From Sphingobacterium sp. lm-10 (lineage in GTDB: Bacteria; Bacteroidota; Bacteroidia; Sphingobacteriales; Sphingobacteriaceae), in assembly GCF_023554555.1 (NCBI RefSeq), contig NZ_JAMJWC010000002.1, positions 868,001 through 932,000 on the forward strand: a stretch of DNA of 64,000 nt. The letters run 5' to 3'. Both the position numbers and the translations under genes were made by a program. The notes beneath the pieces are model-generated. The model saw only the letters and a program-made list of their open reading frames with translations, made no database searches and was not told where the DNA came from. Below are positions 1 to 9,288 of the stretch, piece after piece (positions within the stretch are counted from its first letter, which is position 1; every line of letters starts with the position of its first letter).

Positions 1-1139
1 ACGTGCTGCGCTTGTTCAATACACTTCCGCCAAGCATCGAACCTACTGCTACTGGCCACATCTCGGAACAAATTGAGATGGTGCAGCAGATCATCGACAA
101 TGGCTATGCATATGAGGTAAATGGTACGGTGTACTTTGATGTAGATCGCTATACCAAGGAGCACAATTATACCATTCTCACGAATCGTAACCTGGATGAC
201 CTGTTGAACAATACGCGGGAGCTTGGAGGGCAAGATGAGAAACGTAACCGGCTCGATTTTGCACTGTGGATCAAAGCCAAGCCAGAGCACATCATGCGTT
301 GGCCTGCACCATGGAGCGTAGGATTTCCAGGTTGGCATATAGAATGTTCAGCGATGAGCCGCAAGTACTTAGGGGATCAGTTTGATATTCATGGCGGCGG
401 TATGGATTTGGCGGCTACACACCATACCAATGAAATTGCTCAGTCTCAGGCTTGTAATCATACCACGCCATCCAAATACTGGATGCATACCAATATGCTC
501 ACCGTAAATGGCGCGCGGATGTCCAAATCTGCTGGTAACGGGTTTTTGCCAGGTCAGCTGTTTACAGGAAATCATCCGTTATTGCAACGCGGTTATTCTC
601 CGATGGCGGTAAGATTCTTTATGCTGCAAGCGCATTATCGGAGCACCTTAGACTTTTCTAATGAAGCCTTGGATGCCGCTGATAAAGGTTTCAAAAGGCT
701 ATTGGCTGCAATAAACCTTTTAGATAAGATTACGCCCAGCAAAAAATCGACGATTCCTAGTTTGGACGAACTTCAGGAGCGCAGCTATGCCGCGCTGGAT
801 GATGATTTCAATAGCCCGGTATTAATCGCTGAACTGTTTGAAGTCGTTCGCATCATCAACTCTGTGTACGACGGTAAAATGACGATTTCGGAAGAGGATC
901 ATAGCAAACTAAAGTCCTATATCCAGGCATTTGTCTTCGACATACTGGGACTTAAAGACGATCAGTCGGGTACAGAAGATGGTAGCGCAGATGGCTTGAT
1001 GCAATTGATCATTAAGATCCGTAACGAGGCTAAAACAAACAAAGATTTTGCCACATCGGATCGTATTCGTGATGAGTTGAACGCTCTGGGCATCCAATTG
1101 AAAGATAGTAAAGACGGCACACTTTGGAATAAAATTTGA
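1..1139 (+). CDS. cysS: cysteine--tRNA ligase, 3' part (5' end outside window)
   Basis: Cytoplasmic class I aminoacyl-tRNA synthetase that charges tRNA-Cys. The visible 378 residues include the zinc-site region WHIECSAMS and the HTNEIAQS stretch that follows GGGMDL, and the class I signature ARMSKSAGN (KMSKS loop), all typical of CysRS; the C-terminal helical and anticodon-binding part follows. The HIGH motif at the N-terminus is not present, so the gene starts before the window; an in-frame GTG near base 3 is not a real start. The stop TGA is at 1137-1139 and the next gene follows 28 bp later on the same strand. Family assignment is certain from the motifs; only the N-terminus is missing. 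Confidence 0.96.
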   Translation, partial: VLRLFNTLPPSIEPTATGHISEQIEMVQQIIDNGYAYEVNGTVYFDVDRYTKEHNYTILTNRNLDDLLNNTRELGGQDEKRNRLDFALWIKAKPEHIMRWPAPWSVGFPGWHIECSAMSRKYLGDQFDIHGGGMDLAATHHTNEIAQSQACNHTTPSKYWMHTNMLTVNGARMSKSAGNGFLPGQLFTGNHPLLQRGYSPMAVRFFMLQAHYRSTLDFSNEALDAADKGFKRLLAAINLLDKITPSKKSTIPSLDELQERSYAALDDDFNSPVLIAELFEVVRIINSVYDGKMTISEEDHSKLKSYIQAFVFDILGLKDDQSGTEDGSADGLMQLIIKIRNEAKTNKDFATSDRIRDELNALGIQLKDSKDGTLWNKI

Positions 1140-1167
1140 TATTAAGGAGCTGTTAATTAAATAGTAT

Positions 1168-2028
1168 ATGAAGTTTTTAAACGCAGCAGCGTTCTTAATA
1201 AGTCTGTTGATTACGGGTATTGCATACGGGCAATTGCCTAATAAGGTAGGTAGTCTCATTTCGGTAGACCGTAGCGCTGCAAACCTATCCAACAGGCAGA
1301 GTCCGCATGCTGGATTAGTGTCGATAGTAGATAAGGAATCCTCGTTTTTTGTGCCTTCATCTGTGAATGCACTCAATTATCTCAACAATCGCCCAAATCT
1401 TCCAGATGTATTGAGCTGGGAACCAAATTTTGCGTTAGTATCGCGAAGTATGGATTGGGGTGTCACTTCTGGACCATTACAATACCAACGTACTGGCGCT
1501 ATTAAGCGCTATGGACAATATGTAACCATTTGGCGACGGGATAAAAAAGGTAATTGGCGGGTACACGTACGTGCTGAAGTAGAGAATTACGGTAAGCAAA
1601 AAGCGGCTGATTTGGAATACTTCGAACCAGACGATAAAGATTATTTGAAACACCGCTCCATGGTGCGCTTGAATCAACGTGAAGAGGTTGTTTTTCAGAC
1701 CGACAAACTTTTTTCCCACGTTCTGAAAGCAGATACACGTACGGGATATGAAGAATTCCTGGCGGACGATGTTCGTTATTATTTTCCTTGGCAGCCAGAA
1801 ATCATTGGTAGAAAAAATGTGATTTCGATGTTTACCAAAGAACGCATTGAAATCGATACCGAACCAGAACAGGTTGGTCGTGCCTATAGTGGTGAATTTG
1901 CGTATACCTCTGGCACAGCGACGGTAGGATTAAAAGATAAGGTAGTCAAATTCAATTATATCCGGGTTTGGCAATTAAAAAATGATTACCAGTGGAAGAT
2001 CATCCTAGAGATGATGTTCGAAAGATAA
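1168..2028 (+). CDS. exported protein with two NTF2-like (SnoaL/DUF4440-type) domains
   Basis: A 286-residue protein with a cleavable signal peptide (hydrophobic stretch residues 4-20 ending AYG-Q), so probably periplasmic. Two similar halves can be seen: one ends around residues 100-140 (GQYVTIWRRDKKGNWRVHV) and one at the C-terminus (FNYIRVWQLKNDYQWKIILE). The pattern of a strand with an aromatic, VW or IW, a K/D-rich turn and a W+V/I strand is that of the last strands of NTF2-like folds such as DUF4440/SnoaL. No catalytic residues can be assigned. It lies between cysS and ispF, separated from ispF by only 6 bp, so it may be co-transcribed with them, but I see no functional link. Function unknown. 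Confidence 0.75.
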   Translation: MKFLNAAAFLISLLITGIAYGQLPNKVGSLISVDRSAANLSNRQSPHAGLVSIVDKESSFFVPSSVNALNYLNNRPNLPDVLSWEPNFALVSRSMDWGVTSGPLQYQRTGAIKRYGQYVTIWRRDKKGNWRVHVRAEVENYGKQKAADLEYFEPDDKDYLKHRSMVRLNQREEVVFQTDKLFSHVLKADTRTGYEEFLADDVRYYFPWQPEIIGRKNVISMFTKERIEIDTEPEQVGRAYSGEFAYTSGTATVGLKDKVVKFNYIRVWQLKNDYQWKIILEMMFER

Positions 2029-2034
2029 GATAAC

Positions 2035-2517
2035 ATGGCGAAGACAAGAGTAGGATTTGGGTTTGATGTTCATCAGATGAAAGATCAACATCCTTTTTGG
2101 GTGGGTGGTGTGCAATTGGATCACCATGCGGGTGCATTTGGCCACTCCGATGCTGATGTATTGCTTCATGCTATTTGTGACGCTTTGCTGGGAGCAGCTA
2201 ATCTGGAAGATATCGGGTATCATTTTCCGAATACGGACGATCAGTGGAAGGGCATTTCCAGTTTGGTATTACTAGAAAAATCCGTAAGCCTTATTCAGGA
2301 GAGGGGTTGGCGTATTGAGAATATCGATGCGATGTTGTGCTTGGAAGCACCCAAGATCAAACCCTATATCCCACAGATGAAGGAAGCGATTTCGCAGTAC
2401 AGTGGTTTGCCGGTAGAAGATATCTCTATCAAAGCGACCACCAATGAAAAATTAGGCTTCATCGGGCGTGAAGAAGGGGTGGTGGCCTATGCTGTGTGTC
2501 TGATTCAGAAGGATTAA
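2035..2517 (+). CDS. ispF: 2-C-methyl-D-erythritol 2,4-cyclodiphosphate synthase
   Basis: Fifth enzyme of the non-mevalonate isoprenoid pathway: converts CDP-methylerythritol 2-phosphate to the cyclic diphosphate with release of CMP. Length (160 aa) is normal. The metal ligands of the family are visible as D11 and H13 in GFDVHQ and H45 in DADVLLHAICDA, and the C-terminal ATTNEKLGFIGREEG segment is characteristic. The protein is cytosolic and trimeric in studied relatives. The gene starts 6 bp after the preceding exported protein and ends 24 bp before a convergent MFS gene; no clear hairpin is visible between them. Confidence 0.97.
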   Translation: MAKTRVGFGFDVHQMKDQHPFWVGGVQLDHHAGAFGHSDADVLLHAICDALLGAANLEDIGYHFPNTDDQWKGISSLVLLEKSVSLIQERGWRIENIDAMLCLEAPKIKPYIPQMKEAISQYSGLPVEDISIKATTNEKLGFIGREEGVVAYAVCLIQKD

Positions 2518-2541
2518 CCAAACCATTACTATCAGTGGCTC

Positions 2542-3771
2542 TTAATCGATGGGCAGTTGTTGCCGGTTTTTTCGAAAGTGGAGTAAAGCAATCAAGGCTG
2601 CTATAAACACCAAAATAGTGCCTAAGTAAAACGGCGCCTCCGGTAGATAGATCTCCGCGTTTTTCTTTGTATAGTGCGAGAATAAGGAAGTCATTACGGG
2701 CGGACCAATAATAGCCGTCAGGCTGATGATACAGGCTAGACCACCTTGAATTTGTCCTTGCTCATTGTCGGGTACTTCATTGGAGACGGCACTCTGCAAA
2801 GCAGGTCCGCTTATTCCCCCAAATACATAAATAATCGAGATCGCAAAAAGCATCCACGAAGCATTTGCTAAGCCAAATAGGGGTAAAGAGATGCAGTATA
2901 GGATGATGCCACCGAAAATACTACCAGGTATACCTACGCGTGGAATGATCACCCGCAGCAAGCCCGCCTGAATAATGGTGAGTAAGATTCCAATAAATCC
3001 TAACGAGTAGCCTACCATTCTTTCTGTCCAAGCAAATTTTTCCATGGTGAAATAGGACCAGGTGCTTTGCACGGCGTGTGCTGCGACGTTGATTAGAAAG
3101 ATACAGATGCTAAGTGGAATGATTCGAGGGTATCGCGCGATATGTTTGAAGGTACCGACTGGGTTGGCATTTCTCCAGGAGAAAGGACGGCGAAGTTCGG
3201 GTTTCAATGATTCAGGGACGACAAAATAGCCGTATACTAAATTGATAAAAGTCAATCCGGCGGCCGCGAAGAACGGTACCCGAGCACCGTAATGACCGAG
3301 AATCCCTCCCAGTACCGGACCGATAATAAAGCCCAGTCCAAAGGCGGCACCTATTAGTCCAAAGTTTTGCGCTTTCTTATCCGCAGGCGATACATCGGCA
3401 ATGTAAGCGGCTGCTACCGTATGACTAGCGCCTGTGATACCAGCAACAAGACGGCCCATAAATAGCCAAAATATGCTGGGCGCAAAGCCTATCAGTACGT
3501 AGTTGATCGCAAAGCCCAATAGAGAGAAGAGCAGTACCGGTCGCCGACCATAACGATCACTCAGATTGCCCAATACAGCAGCAAATAGGAATTGCGTACA
3601 GGCGTAACAGAACGTTAACCATCCACCATAGCTCGAAGCTTGACTAATATCACCGTGGATTAGCTCCCGAATCAAGGCTGGCATGACTGGGATAATAATT
3701 CCTAAACCGGTAGAGTCCAACACCACAGTGATGAAGATAAAAATCAAGGTAGCGTTGGAATTCTTATGCAT
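2542..3771 (-). CDS. MFS efflux transporter of the TetA/TCR type
   Basis: Inner-membrane proton antiporter of the major facilitator superfamily, 12-helix drug:H+ antiporter group. The loop 2-3 signature [14 protein letters not shown], the conserved Asp in the first helix ([16 protein letters not shown]) and the motif C-like GPVLGGILG in helix 5 are all present and match Tet(A)-like pumps. I start at the Met of [11 protein letters not shown] (3771), which aligns with the usual short N-terminus; an ATG 24 bp further upstream (3795) would add eight residues. About 410 aa, normal length. The substrate cannot be told: housekeeping Tet-like proteins in Bacteroidota are usually not tetracycline-resistance genes. 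Monocistronic, convergent with ispF. Confidence 0.88.
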   Translation of the reverse strand: MHKNSNATLIFIFITVVLDSTGLGIIIPVMPALIRELIHGDISQASSYGGWLTFCYACTQFLFAAVLGNLSDRYGRRPVLLFSLLGFAINYVLIGFAPSIFWLFMGRLVAGITGASHTVAAAYIADVSPADKKAQNFGLIGAAFGLGFIIGPVLGGILGHYGARVPFFAAAGLTFINLVYGYFVVPESLKPELRRPFSWRNANPVGTFKHIARYPRIIPLSICIFLINVAAHAVQSTWSYFTMEKFAWTERMVGYSLGFIGILLTIIQAGLLRVIIPRVGIPGSIFGGIILYCISLPLFGLANASWMLFAISIIYVFGGISGPALQSAVSNEVPDNEQGQIQGGLACIISLTAIIGPPVMTSLFSHYTKKNAEIYLPEAPFYLGTILVFIAALIALLHFRKNRQQLPID

Positions 3772-3976
3772 CGACACGAATGTAAAGAATTCCATGCAAA
3801 TTAGTTTCTAATTCAATGCTTTGGAATAATAAATTACACGGGCTAGACGATGTGCAGCGGATCAGCCAAGTGACCGAATTGCTGTGTTGCAATTGCCTTC
3901 TGTAAAGAACTAGTTGCAAAGATCGTAGCCGGTATTTTTTTAATAAATTGCAGATACTAACACGATCAAAGTAACT

Positions 3977-6382
3977 ATGAACAAATTTCCATTAATACCC
4001 CTATTTCTTTTGGTGTCGGGCGTATTCCAAAGTCAGGCACAAGAGAATCTCCCTTATCAAAAACCTCCGGCCGAAATCCTCGAATTGTTAGAAGCGAAAA
4101 ATACTCCAGCTGTACAATTTAATCGAAAAGGTGATAAAATGCTTTTACTGGAGCGGCCAGATTTCATCACGATTGAAGAAGCTGCTCAGCCGATTATCGG
4201 ACTGGCAGGTTTGCGAGTAAACCCCAGTAATTCTACTTCTATCGGAGGTCTTAGTTACGCAGGAATACAGCTGCAAGATTTGAAATCTAATACGGAGCAC
4301 GACATTAGTGGTCTCCCGGCCAATCCACGTATCAGCAATCTGCAGTTTAATGCAGATGAAACCAAGCTGGCTTTCTTAAATGCTGCGGTGGATGGTGTTA
4401 GCGTGTGGGTGGTCGATTTAGGCACCTATCAAGCACAGCGCGTTGGCGATTTTCTGGTAAATGATATTATGGGTGCCAGCATGTTTTGGAAAGATAATGC
4501 ATCACTTTATGTGCTTCGAATTCCAGAACGTGGTGCCGCCCCTGCAGCCAATGTCACACCTACCGGCCCGGTAGTGCAAGAAAACTTAGGAAAAGCTGCA
4601 CCGTCGCGCACGTACCAGTACTTGTTGCGTAATGAAGCTGATATTCGCCTATTTGATTATTACCTTAATGCTCAATTGGCCGAAGTACAATTGGATGGTC
4701 GCGTGAAAGATATTGCCGCTCCTGCGGTGTATAGAAATGTGTCTAAATCCCCTGACGGAAAGTACTTAATGGCTACTACAATACAAAAACCTTATTCGTA
4801 CCTGGTATCGGTAGGCTCGTTTCCCTATCAGGTGGATATATTGGATCAATCAGGTGCTGTTGTGAAAGCATTGTACACCGCGCCATTAGCGGAAAGTGTA
4901 GCACTGGGCTTTGACTCCACGGTACCGGGCTATCGGAACTTTGCGTGGAGGGCAGATCAGCCAGCAACGGTATATTGGGCGAATGCGCTGGATGAAGGTA
5001 ACAGTCGTACTGAAGTGCCTTTCCGCGACGAAGTACTGCAGTTATCGGCACCCTTTAGCGGAACACCTGTACAATTTGCTAAAACCGCGTTGCGGTACAG
5101 CGGCATCACTTGGTTTGACAGCGATTATGCGGTACTATCAGAGCGTTGGCGAGCCAACCGTCGGATAAAAAATACGCTGATTTCCAGTAAGAACGGAGAG
5201 GAAGTCAAAGTCATTGAGGAGCGTTCGTCGGAAGATGCGTATGCAGATCCAGGTCGTTTTGTCCTCACAGACAATGATTTTCACCGCTCGGTAATCCTCA
5301 CCGATAAAGGGAAGACACCAACTGTGTTCACTACTTCGGAGGGAGCATCGCCCGAAGGCGATCGCCCATTTTTATTAAAGTGGAATTTAATCAGTGGGCA
5401 GAAAGATACCTTATTTCGTTCGCAGGGCGAGTGGTACGAGAGTCCGGTTTCTTTTAAGAATGATGGCACTTTAATTATTTCCCGCGAATCGCAGACCGAA
5501 GTGCCCAATTATCAGCGCGTGGTTTTAAAGTCGCGTAAGATGACCCCAATTACGGAATTTAACAATCCTTATCCTTCATTTGATGGGGTACAAAAGCAAC
5601 AGCTTTCGTATCCGCGTAACGACGGATTAAACCTGACTGGTACATTGTATTTACCAAAAGGGTATCAAAAATCGGACGGACCCTTGCCATTGCTGATGTG
5701 GGCTTACCCAAGAGAATTCAAAACTGCTGATGCAGCCGGGCAGGTAAAAGGCTCGCCTTACCGTTTCACCCGTATTTCTTGGGGCTCACCGATTTATTGG
5801 GTAAATAGAGGTTACGCTATTTTAGATAATGCCGATATGCCAATCGTAGGAGAAGGTTCGGCGGAGCCAAATGATACCTTTGTGCCGCAACTGCAAGCCA
5901 ATGCCGAAGCGGCAATCAACTACCTTTCCGAAGCAGGTTATGTAGACCGCAAGCGCGTCGGTGTAGGCGGGCACTCGTATGGTGCCTTTATGACGGCAAA
6001 TTTACTCGCGCATACCGATCTTTTCGCTGCGGGCTTGGCACGCAGTGGCGCGTACAACCGTACGTTCACGCCGTTTGGATTCCAGGCGGAGGAGCGTACC
6101 TATTGGCAAGCACCGGAGGTGTATAAAGTCATGTCTCCATTTAGCTATGCAGACAAGATCAAAACGCCGATTCTTTTCATCCATGGGATGGACGATGAAA
6201 ATTCAGGTACCTTTCCCATCCAGTCCGAGCGTTTCTATAATGCGATCAAAGGACACGGCGGTACCACGCGTTTGGTATTTCTGCCAAAAGAATTTCACGG
6301 TTATCGTGCCAAAGAATCCATCATGCACACCCTGTGGGAGATGGATCAGTGGTTAGAGAAATATGTGAAGAATAAGAAATAA
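3977..6382 (+). CDS. S9 family serine peptidase (prolyl-oligopeptidase family, glutamyl-endopeptidase-like subgroup)
   Basis: An exported 801-residue peptidase: signal peptide about residues 1-21, a long N-terminal beta-propeller-like region, and a C-terminal alpha/beta-hydrolase catalytic domain from about residue 540. The nucleophile is Ser667 in GGHSYGAFMT, the acid is in the HGMDDENSGTFP stretch (Asp739 or 740) and the catalytic His is H774 in EFHGYR. The N-terminal segment with DFITIEEAAQPIIGLAGLRV resembles the plant chloroplast glutamyl endopeptidase group (S9D) more than dipeptidyl peptidase IV. It likely degrades peptides in the periplasm. The gene stands alone and ends in a shared terminator with the convergent pth. 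Confidence 0.9.
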   Translation: MNKFPLIPLFLLVSGVFQSQAQENLPYQKPPAEILELLEAKNTPAVQFNRKGDKMLLLERPDFITIEEAAQPIIGLAGLRVNPSNSTSIGGLSYAGIQLQDLKSNTEHDISGLPANPRISNLQFNADETKLAFLNAAVDGVSVWVVDLGTYQAQRVGDFLVNDIMGASMFWKDNASLYVLRIPERGAAPAANVTPTGPVVQENLGKAAPSRTYQYLLRNEADIRLFDYYLNAQLAEVQLDGRVKDIAAPAVYRNVSKSPDGKYLMATTIQKPYSYLVSVGSFPYQVDILDQSGAVVKALYTAPLAESVALGFDSTVPGYRNFAWRADQPATVYWANALDEGNSRTEVPFRDEVLQLSAPFSGTPVQFAKTALRYSGITWFDSDYAVLSERWRANRRIKNTLISSKNGEEVKVIEERSSEDAYADPGRFVLTDNDFHRSVILTDKGKTPTVFTTSEGASPEGDRPFLLKWNLISGQKDTLFRSQGEWYESPVSFKNDGTLIISRESQTEVPNYQRVVLKSRKMTPITEFNNPYPSFDGVQKQQLSYPRNDGLNLTGTLYLPKGYQKSDGPLPLLMWAYPREFKTADAAGQVKGSPYRFTRISWGSPIYWVNRGYAILDNADMPIVGEGSAEPNDTFVPQLQANAEAAINYLSEAGYVDRKRVGVGGHSYGAFMTANLLAHTDLFAAGLARSGAYNRTFTPFGFQAEERTYWQAPEVYKVMSPFSYADKIKTPILFIHGMDDENSGTFPIQSERFYNAIKGHGGTTRLVFLPKEFHGYRAKESIMHTLWEMDQWLEKYVKNKK

Positions 6383-6391
6383 CAGGTCATA

Positions 6392-6422
6392 AAAAACGTC
6401 CGCTACTCCAGCGGACGTTTTT
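6392..6422. terminator. bidirectional rho-independent terminator
   Basis: A 13-bp perfect inverted repeat (arms 6392-6404 and 6410-6422, GC core CGTCCGCT/AGCGGACG, 5-nt loop) with A's on the left and T's on the right. It lies between the convergent S9 peptidase gene and pth and can stop transcription from both sides. Confidence 0.9.
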
Positions 6423-6423
6423 A

Positions 6424-6987
6424 TTATTTCGTATTGAGGTTCGTCATGGTTAGCTCAATGCCAATATTGACGAAGCTATGCACCATCTTTACGCTATGCT
6501 CGATCAGCGCAGGAAGGGTTTTGGACTCATCATTGTCAAACGGACCTAGTACATAATCGACTTGGCGACCTTTAGGGTAGTTGTCACTAATGCCGAATTT
6601 CAAACGTGGGTAATCCTGTCCGCCACATAGCTGTTCAATGGATTTGAGACCATTATGTCCGGCAGCACTGCCTTTTGGTTTGATCCGTAGCGAGCCGAAC
6701 GGGATAGCGAGGTCATCCACAATCACCAGAATATTTTGTTTAGGAATTTTCAACGCATGCATCCAGTAATTGACGGCCTTGCCACTGAGGTTCATGAATG
6801 TGGTGGGCTTAATCACATACACATTATGTCCGCGTTGTCTGAATTCCGTGTAGTAAGCGTACTTTAATGTAGACCAAGTTGTACCGGCCTGATTGGCTAA
6901 CTCATCGGCTACCATAAATCCAATATTATGTCGTGTGTCAGCGTATTCCCGTCCGATGTTTCCGAGACCGACGATAAGATAGTTCAT
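6424..6987 (-). CDS. pth: peptidyl-tRNA hydrolase
   Basis: Releases tRNA from prematurely dropped peptidyl-tRNA. The 187-residue protein has the family pattern: N10 in VGLGNIG, the catalytic His in TRHNIGFM (H20), the PTTFMNLSGKAV segment, the catalytic Asp region VIVDDLAIPFG and the GSAAGHNGLKSI loop. Length is normal. Cytosolic. It is the last gene before the terminator at 6392-6422 and lies downstream of rplY on the same strand, a common Bacteroidota order, although a strong terminator at 7037-7065 separates the two transcripts. Confidence 0.97.
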   Translation of the reverse strand: MNYLIVGLGNIGREYADTRHNIGFMVADELANQAGTTWSTLKYAYYTEFRQRGHNVYVIKPTTFMNLSGKAVNYWMHALKIPKQNILVIVDDLAIPFGSLRIKPKGSAAGHNGLKSIEQLCGGQDYPRLKFGISDNYPKGRQVDYVLGPFDNDESKTLPALIEHSVKMVHSFVNIGIELTMTNLNTK

Positions 6988-7036
6988 GCGTTAAAATTAT
7001 AAATAAACTCAGATTGTACTAAGATATGCAAAAAGA

Positions 7037-7065
7037 CAAAAGGCATCGAATATCGATGCCTTTTG
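7037..7065 (-). terminator. terminator of rplY
   Basis: A 13-bp perfect hairpin (arms 7037-7049 and 7053-7065, core GGCATCGA/TCGATGCC, 3-nt loop) just downstream of the rplY stop on the minus strand, followed by a T-rich stretch in that direction. Confidence 0.88.
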
Positions 7066-7085
7066 AAGTTTAGGATAAACTAAAC

Positions 7086-7685
7086 TTATTTTTTTCCGCC
7101 TTTGATAGCTGCCTTAGCTGCTTCTTGCTCTGCTTGACGCAATGCACGAGACATAATTACAGATACGATAGTATCATCAGAATTGTTCAATACTTTCGCA
7201 TCTTTCAATTCTACTTGTCTTACGCGGTAAGATTTACCTACTTCTAGACCGTCCATAGGAACTTCAATAGTCTGAGGAAGGTTGTTAGGCAACGCTTTAA
7301 CGCGAAGGTTACGCAATTTCTGAACTAATTTACCACCCATTTTTACACCTGGAGAAGTTCCAGTCAATGTAACCGGGATGTTTACCGTTACTTCTTTATC
7401 ATCAGATAATTCCAAGAAGTCTACGTGTCTTACTTGGTCTGTTAAAGGGTGGAATTGTGCGTCTTGAACGATCGCTCTTGTTTTTTTGCCTTCGATGTCT
7501 AATTCGATGAATACAACATCAGCCGTATAAAGAGCCGATTTCAAATCAGCTGCGGACACAGAAAGGTGCGTTTGCTCTTTACCTCCGTAAAGTACTGCTG
7601 GGATATTTCCCTCGTAACGCAATTCTTTTGCATCTCTTTTCCCTACGTTCTGTCTTACAGAACCGCTAATAGCAATTGATTTCAT
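7086..7685 (-). CDS. rplY: 50S ribosomal protein L25 (general stress protein Ctc type)
   Basis: 5S rRNA-binding ribosomal protein of the long Ctc/TL5 type, 199 residues: an N-terminal L25 domain (SGSVRQNVGKRDAKELR, GNIPAVLYGG) of about 95 residues and a C-terminal beta domain. I start at MKSIAISGS (7685) because an upstream in-frame ATG would add 31 unrelated residues and would include the promoter found at 7711-7742. The C-terminus is Lys/Gly-rich. It is transcribed from its own promoter and stopped by the hairpin at 7037-7065. Confidence 0.96.
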   Translation of the reverse strand: MKSIAISGSVRQNVGKRDAKELRYEGNIPAVLYGGKEQTHLSVSAADLKSALYTADVVFIELDIEGKKTRAIVQDAQFHPLTDQVRHVDFLELSDDKEVTVNIPVTLTGTSPGVKMGGKLVQKLRNLRVKALPNNLPQTIEVPMDGLEVGKSYRVRQVELKDAKVLNNSDDTIVSVIMSRALRQAEQEAAKAAIKGGKK

Positions 7686-7710
7686 GTTTAATTTGTTAAA
7701 ATTTGAGGTG

Positions 7711-7742
7711 CAAAGATATCTAATTATTTTATAATCTGCAAA
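7711..7742 (-). promoter_or_regulatory. Bacteroidota-type promoter of rplY
   Basis: On the minus strand TTTG (7739-7742), 20 nt, then TATCTTTG (7711-7718): a full match to the Bacteroidota housekeeping sigma consensus TTTG-N19-20-TAnnTTTG, 25 bp before the rplY start codon. Confidence 0.8.
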
Positions 7743-7794
7743 GTAACGCAGTAAATCATGTAGATTATAAGCATCCATCGCTCATCAAAATAAA

Positions 7795-7827
7795 AAAGCG
7801 GTGCAAAAGATTCTTTTGCACCGCTTT
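7795..7827 (-). terminator. terminator of prs
   Basis: Nearly perfect 16-bp inverted repeat (arms 7795-7810 and 7812-7827, core AAAGCGGTGCAAAAG) downstream of the prs stop codon, with A/T tails on both sides. Confidence 0.88.
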
Positions 7828-7850
7828 AAAAATGGGTATGTAGCCGAAGC

Positions 7851-8804
7851 TTAAATATCAAACAACCCGGAAATAGATCCGTGTTCGTTTACATTTCTGA
7901 TAGCGCCAGCAAATAGTTTGTCAGTAGACAGCACTTTGATCTTGTCGCACAAGTGCTTTTTGTCTTCGTGTAGTTGGATGGTGTCGGTTACGATCATTTC
8001 AGCTAATGCTGAATTTTGGATGGTTTCGTAAGCCTTGCCAGATAGTACTGCGTGAGTACATACCGCACGGACAGATTTTGCACCGTTCTCCATAATGAGT
8101 GCAGCAGCTTTTGATAATGTGCCCGCCGTATCGCAGATATCATCAATCAATACCACGTCTTGCCCTTTTACATCACCGATGATCGACATAGATTCGATCT
8201 CGTTAGCGCGCTTGCGTCGCTTATCACAGATAATTACCTCTGCATTGAAATATTTCGCAAAGGTACGGGCGCGGTAAGAGCCACCCATATCCGGTGAGGC
8301 AATGGTGAGGTTCGGTAAGTTCAGTGATTTAATGTAGGGAACGAAAATGATTGCACCATCTAGGTGATCTACTGGGATGTCAAAAAAGCCTTGAATCTGT
8401 GCAGCGTGTAAATCCATCGTCATAATACGATGTGCACCAGCAGCCGTGACTAGATTGGCCATCAACTTGGCGCCGATGGCAACGCGTGGTTTGTCTTTAC
8501 GATCTTGACGTGCGTACCCAAAATAAGGCACTACAGCCGTGATGTAATGAGCAGAAGCACGTTTAGCAGCATCAATCATAAGAAGAAGTTCTACCAGATT
8601 GTCGTTAGGCTGATTGGTGGATTGGACGATAAATACGTCGCTACCACGTACAGATTCGTTGTAAAAGGGCTGTATCTCGCCATCGGAAAATTCGGAAACG
8701 GTTGCGTCTCCGAGAGGTTTACCGTAGCTTTTAGAAATTTTGTCGGCAAGTTCGAGCGATCCCGAACCAGCGAATAATTTTACGGTATTGAATTGCAAAG
8801 GCAT
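7851..8804 (-). CDS. prs: ribose-phosphate pyrophosphokinase
   Basis: Makes PRPP from ribose 5-phosphate and ATP for nucleotide, His and Trp synthesis. The 317-residue protein has the ATP-binding flexible region VVPYFGYARQDRKDKPR, the metal-binding His in MDLHAAQIQGFFDIPVDHL, the catalytic K/R loop around CDKRRKRANE and the PRPP-binding loop VVLIDDICDTAGT. Normal length, cytosolic, hexameric in studied relatives. It stands between the tRNA-Gln gene and rplY, all on the minus strand but each with its own terminator. Confidence 0.97.
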   Translation of the reverse strand: MPLQFNTVKLFAGSGSLELADKISKSYGKPLGDATVSEFSDGEIQPFYNESVRGSDVFIVQSTNQPNDNLVELLLMIDAAKRASAHYITAVVPYFGYARQDRKDKPRVAIGAKLMANLVTAAGAHRIMTMDLHAAQIQGFFDIPVDHLDGAIIFVPYIKSLNLPNLTIASPDMGGSYRARTFAKYFNAEVIICDKRRKRANEIESMSIIGDVKGQDVVLIDDICDTAGTLSKAAALIMENGAKSVRAVCTHAVLSGKAYETIQNSALAEMIVTDTIQLHEDKKHLCDKIKVLSTDKLFAGAIRNVNEHGSISGLFDI

Positions 8805-8850
8805 GGTATAGTATGTTTTATCTGTCTTGCACTTGAAAGTTGTCGGGGGT

Positions 8851-8858
8851 CAAAGTTA
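8851..8858 (-). promoter_or_regulatory. putative -7 box of prs
   Basis: TAACTTTG on the minus strand matches the Bacteroidota -7 consensus TAnnTTTG, about 46 bp before the prs start. No convincing TTTG -33 box is present at the expected distance, so this is only a half match. Confidence 0.45.
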
Positions 8859-8926
8859 GATAAATGTTTTTTAATAGTCACATAAAACTCGTAGGAAATG
8901 GCGGGAATAAATTGGTTTTAAAAAAC

Positions 8927-8958
8927 AAAAAGTTGAGTTTTTTCAAACTCAACTTTTT
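8927..8958 (-). terminator. terminator of tRNA-Gln
   Basis: A 14-bp perfect hairpin (arms 8927-8940 and 8945-8958, core AGTTGAGTTT, 4-nt loop) immediately downstream of the tRNA on the minus strand, ending in a T run. Confidence 0.88.
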
Positions 8959-8959
8959 G

Positions 8960-9030
8960 TTGCCCGACCTGGATTCGAACCAAGACAAACAGTACCAAAA
9001 ACTGTCGTACTACCCTTATACTATCGGGCA
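8960..9030 (-). tRNA. tRNA-Gln (anticodon TTG)
   Basis: Complete 71-nt cloverleaf on the minus strand: acceptor stem TGCCCGA/TCGGGCA (9024-9030 with 8961-8967), discriminator A, T-loop sequence GGTTCGAATCC, and an anticodon arm ACAGT-TTTTGGT-ACTGT, giving TTG in the 34-36 positions, which reads the Gln codon CAA. The 3' CCA is not encoded. A canonical promoter lies 42 bp upstream and a terminator follows at once. Confidence 0.96.
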
Positions 9031-9071
9031 AGCTAGTCATTTTAAAGGATGTGTTCCTTTGTTTGACGATG

Positions 9072-9102
9072 CAAATATAAAGCGCTTTTTGATTTATCCA
9101 AA
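9072..9102 (-). promoter_or_regulatory. promoter of tRNA-Gln
   Basis: TTTG (9099-9102), 19 nt, TATATTTG (9072-9079) on the minus strand: full match to the Bacteroidota promoter consensus. It supports assignment to that phylum. Confidence 0.85.
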
Positions 9103-9288
9103 ATTATTCCTTCTAATTTTTTCTATCTACCTTGATTTCCAAATGAATAAATTTTTAGAATACTAGTCGCGTCGTATTGATCAGGGCTCCTCAGCCGCCA
9201 AACCGTTAAAAAATGCTATATAAATTCTTTTATAAAGGACTAATCCTTATTTTCGAAGCGAAAACGCAAAATAATCTCATCATAGGAT

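Noticed and set aside
909..1376. Minus-strand frame of 155 codons across cysS end and the next gene
   Set aside because: Overlaps two well-supported plus-strand genes and has no recognisable domain.
2542..3771. Tetracycline resistance gene
   Set aside because: The pump is only of the TetA fold type; core-genome position and no tet regulator make a resistance role unsupported.
7086..7778. Longer rplY beginning at 7778
   Set aside because: The extra 31 residues do not belong to L25 and the promoter found at 7711-7742 would be inside the gene.
8864..9166. Plus-strand frame of 100 codons in the tRNA-Gln region
   Set aside because: It spans the tRNA gene and its terminator and promoter on the other strand; not a protein gene.
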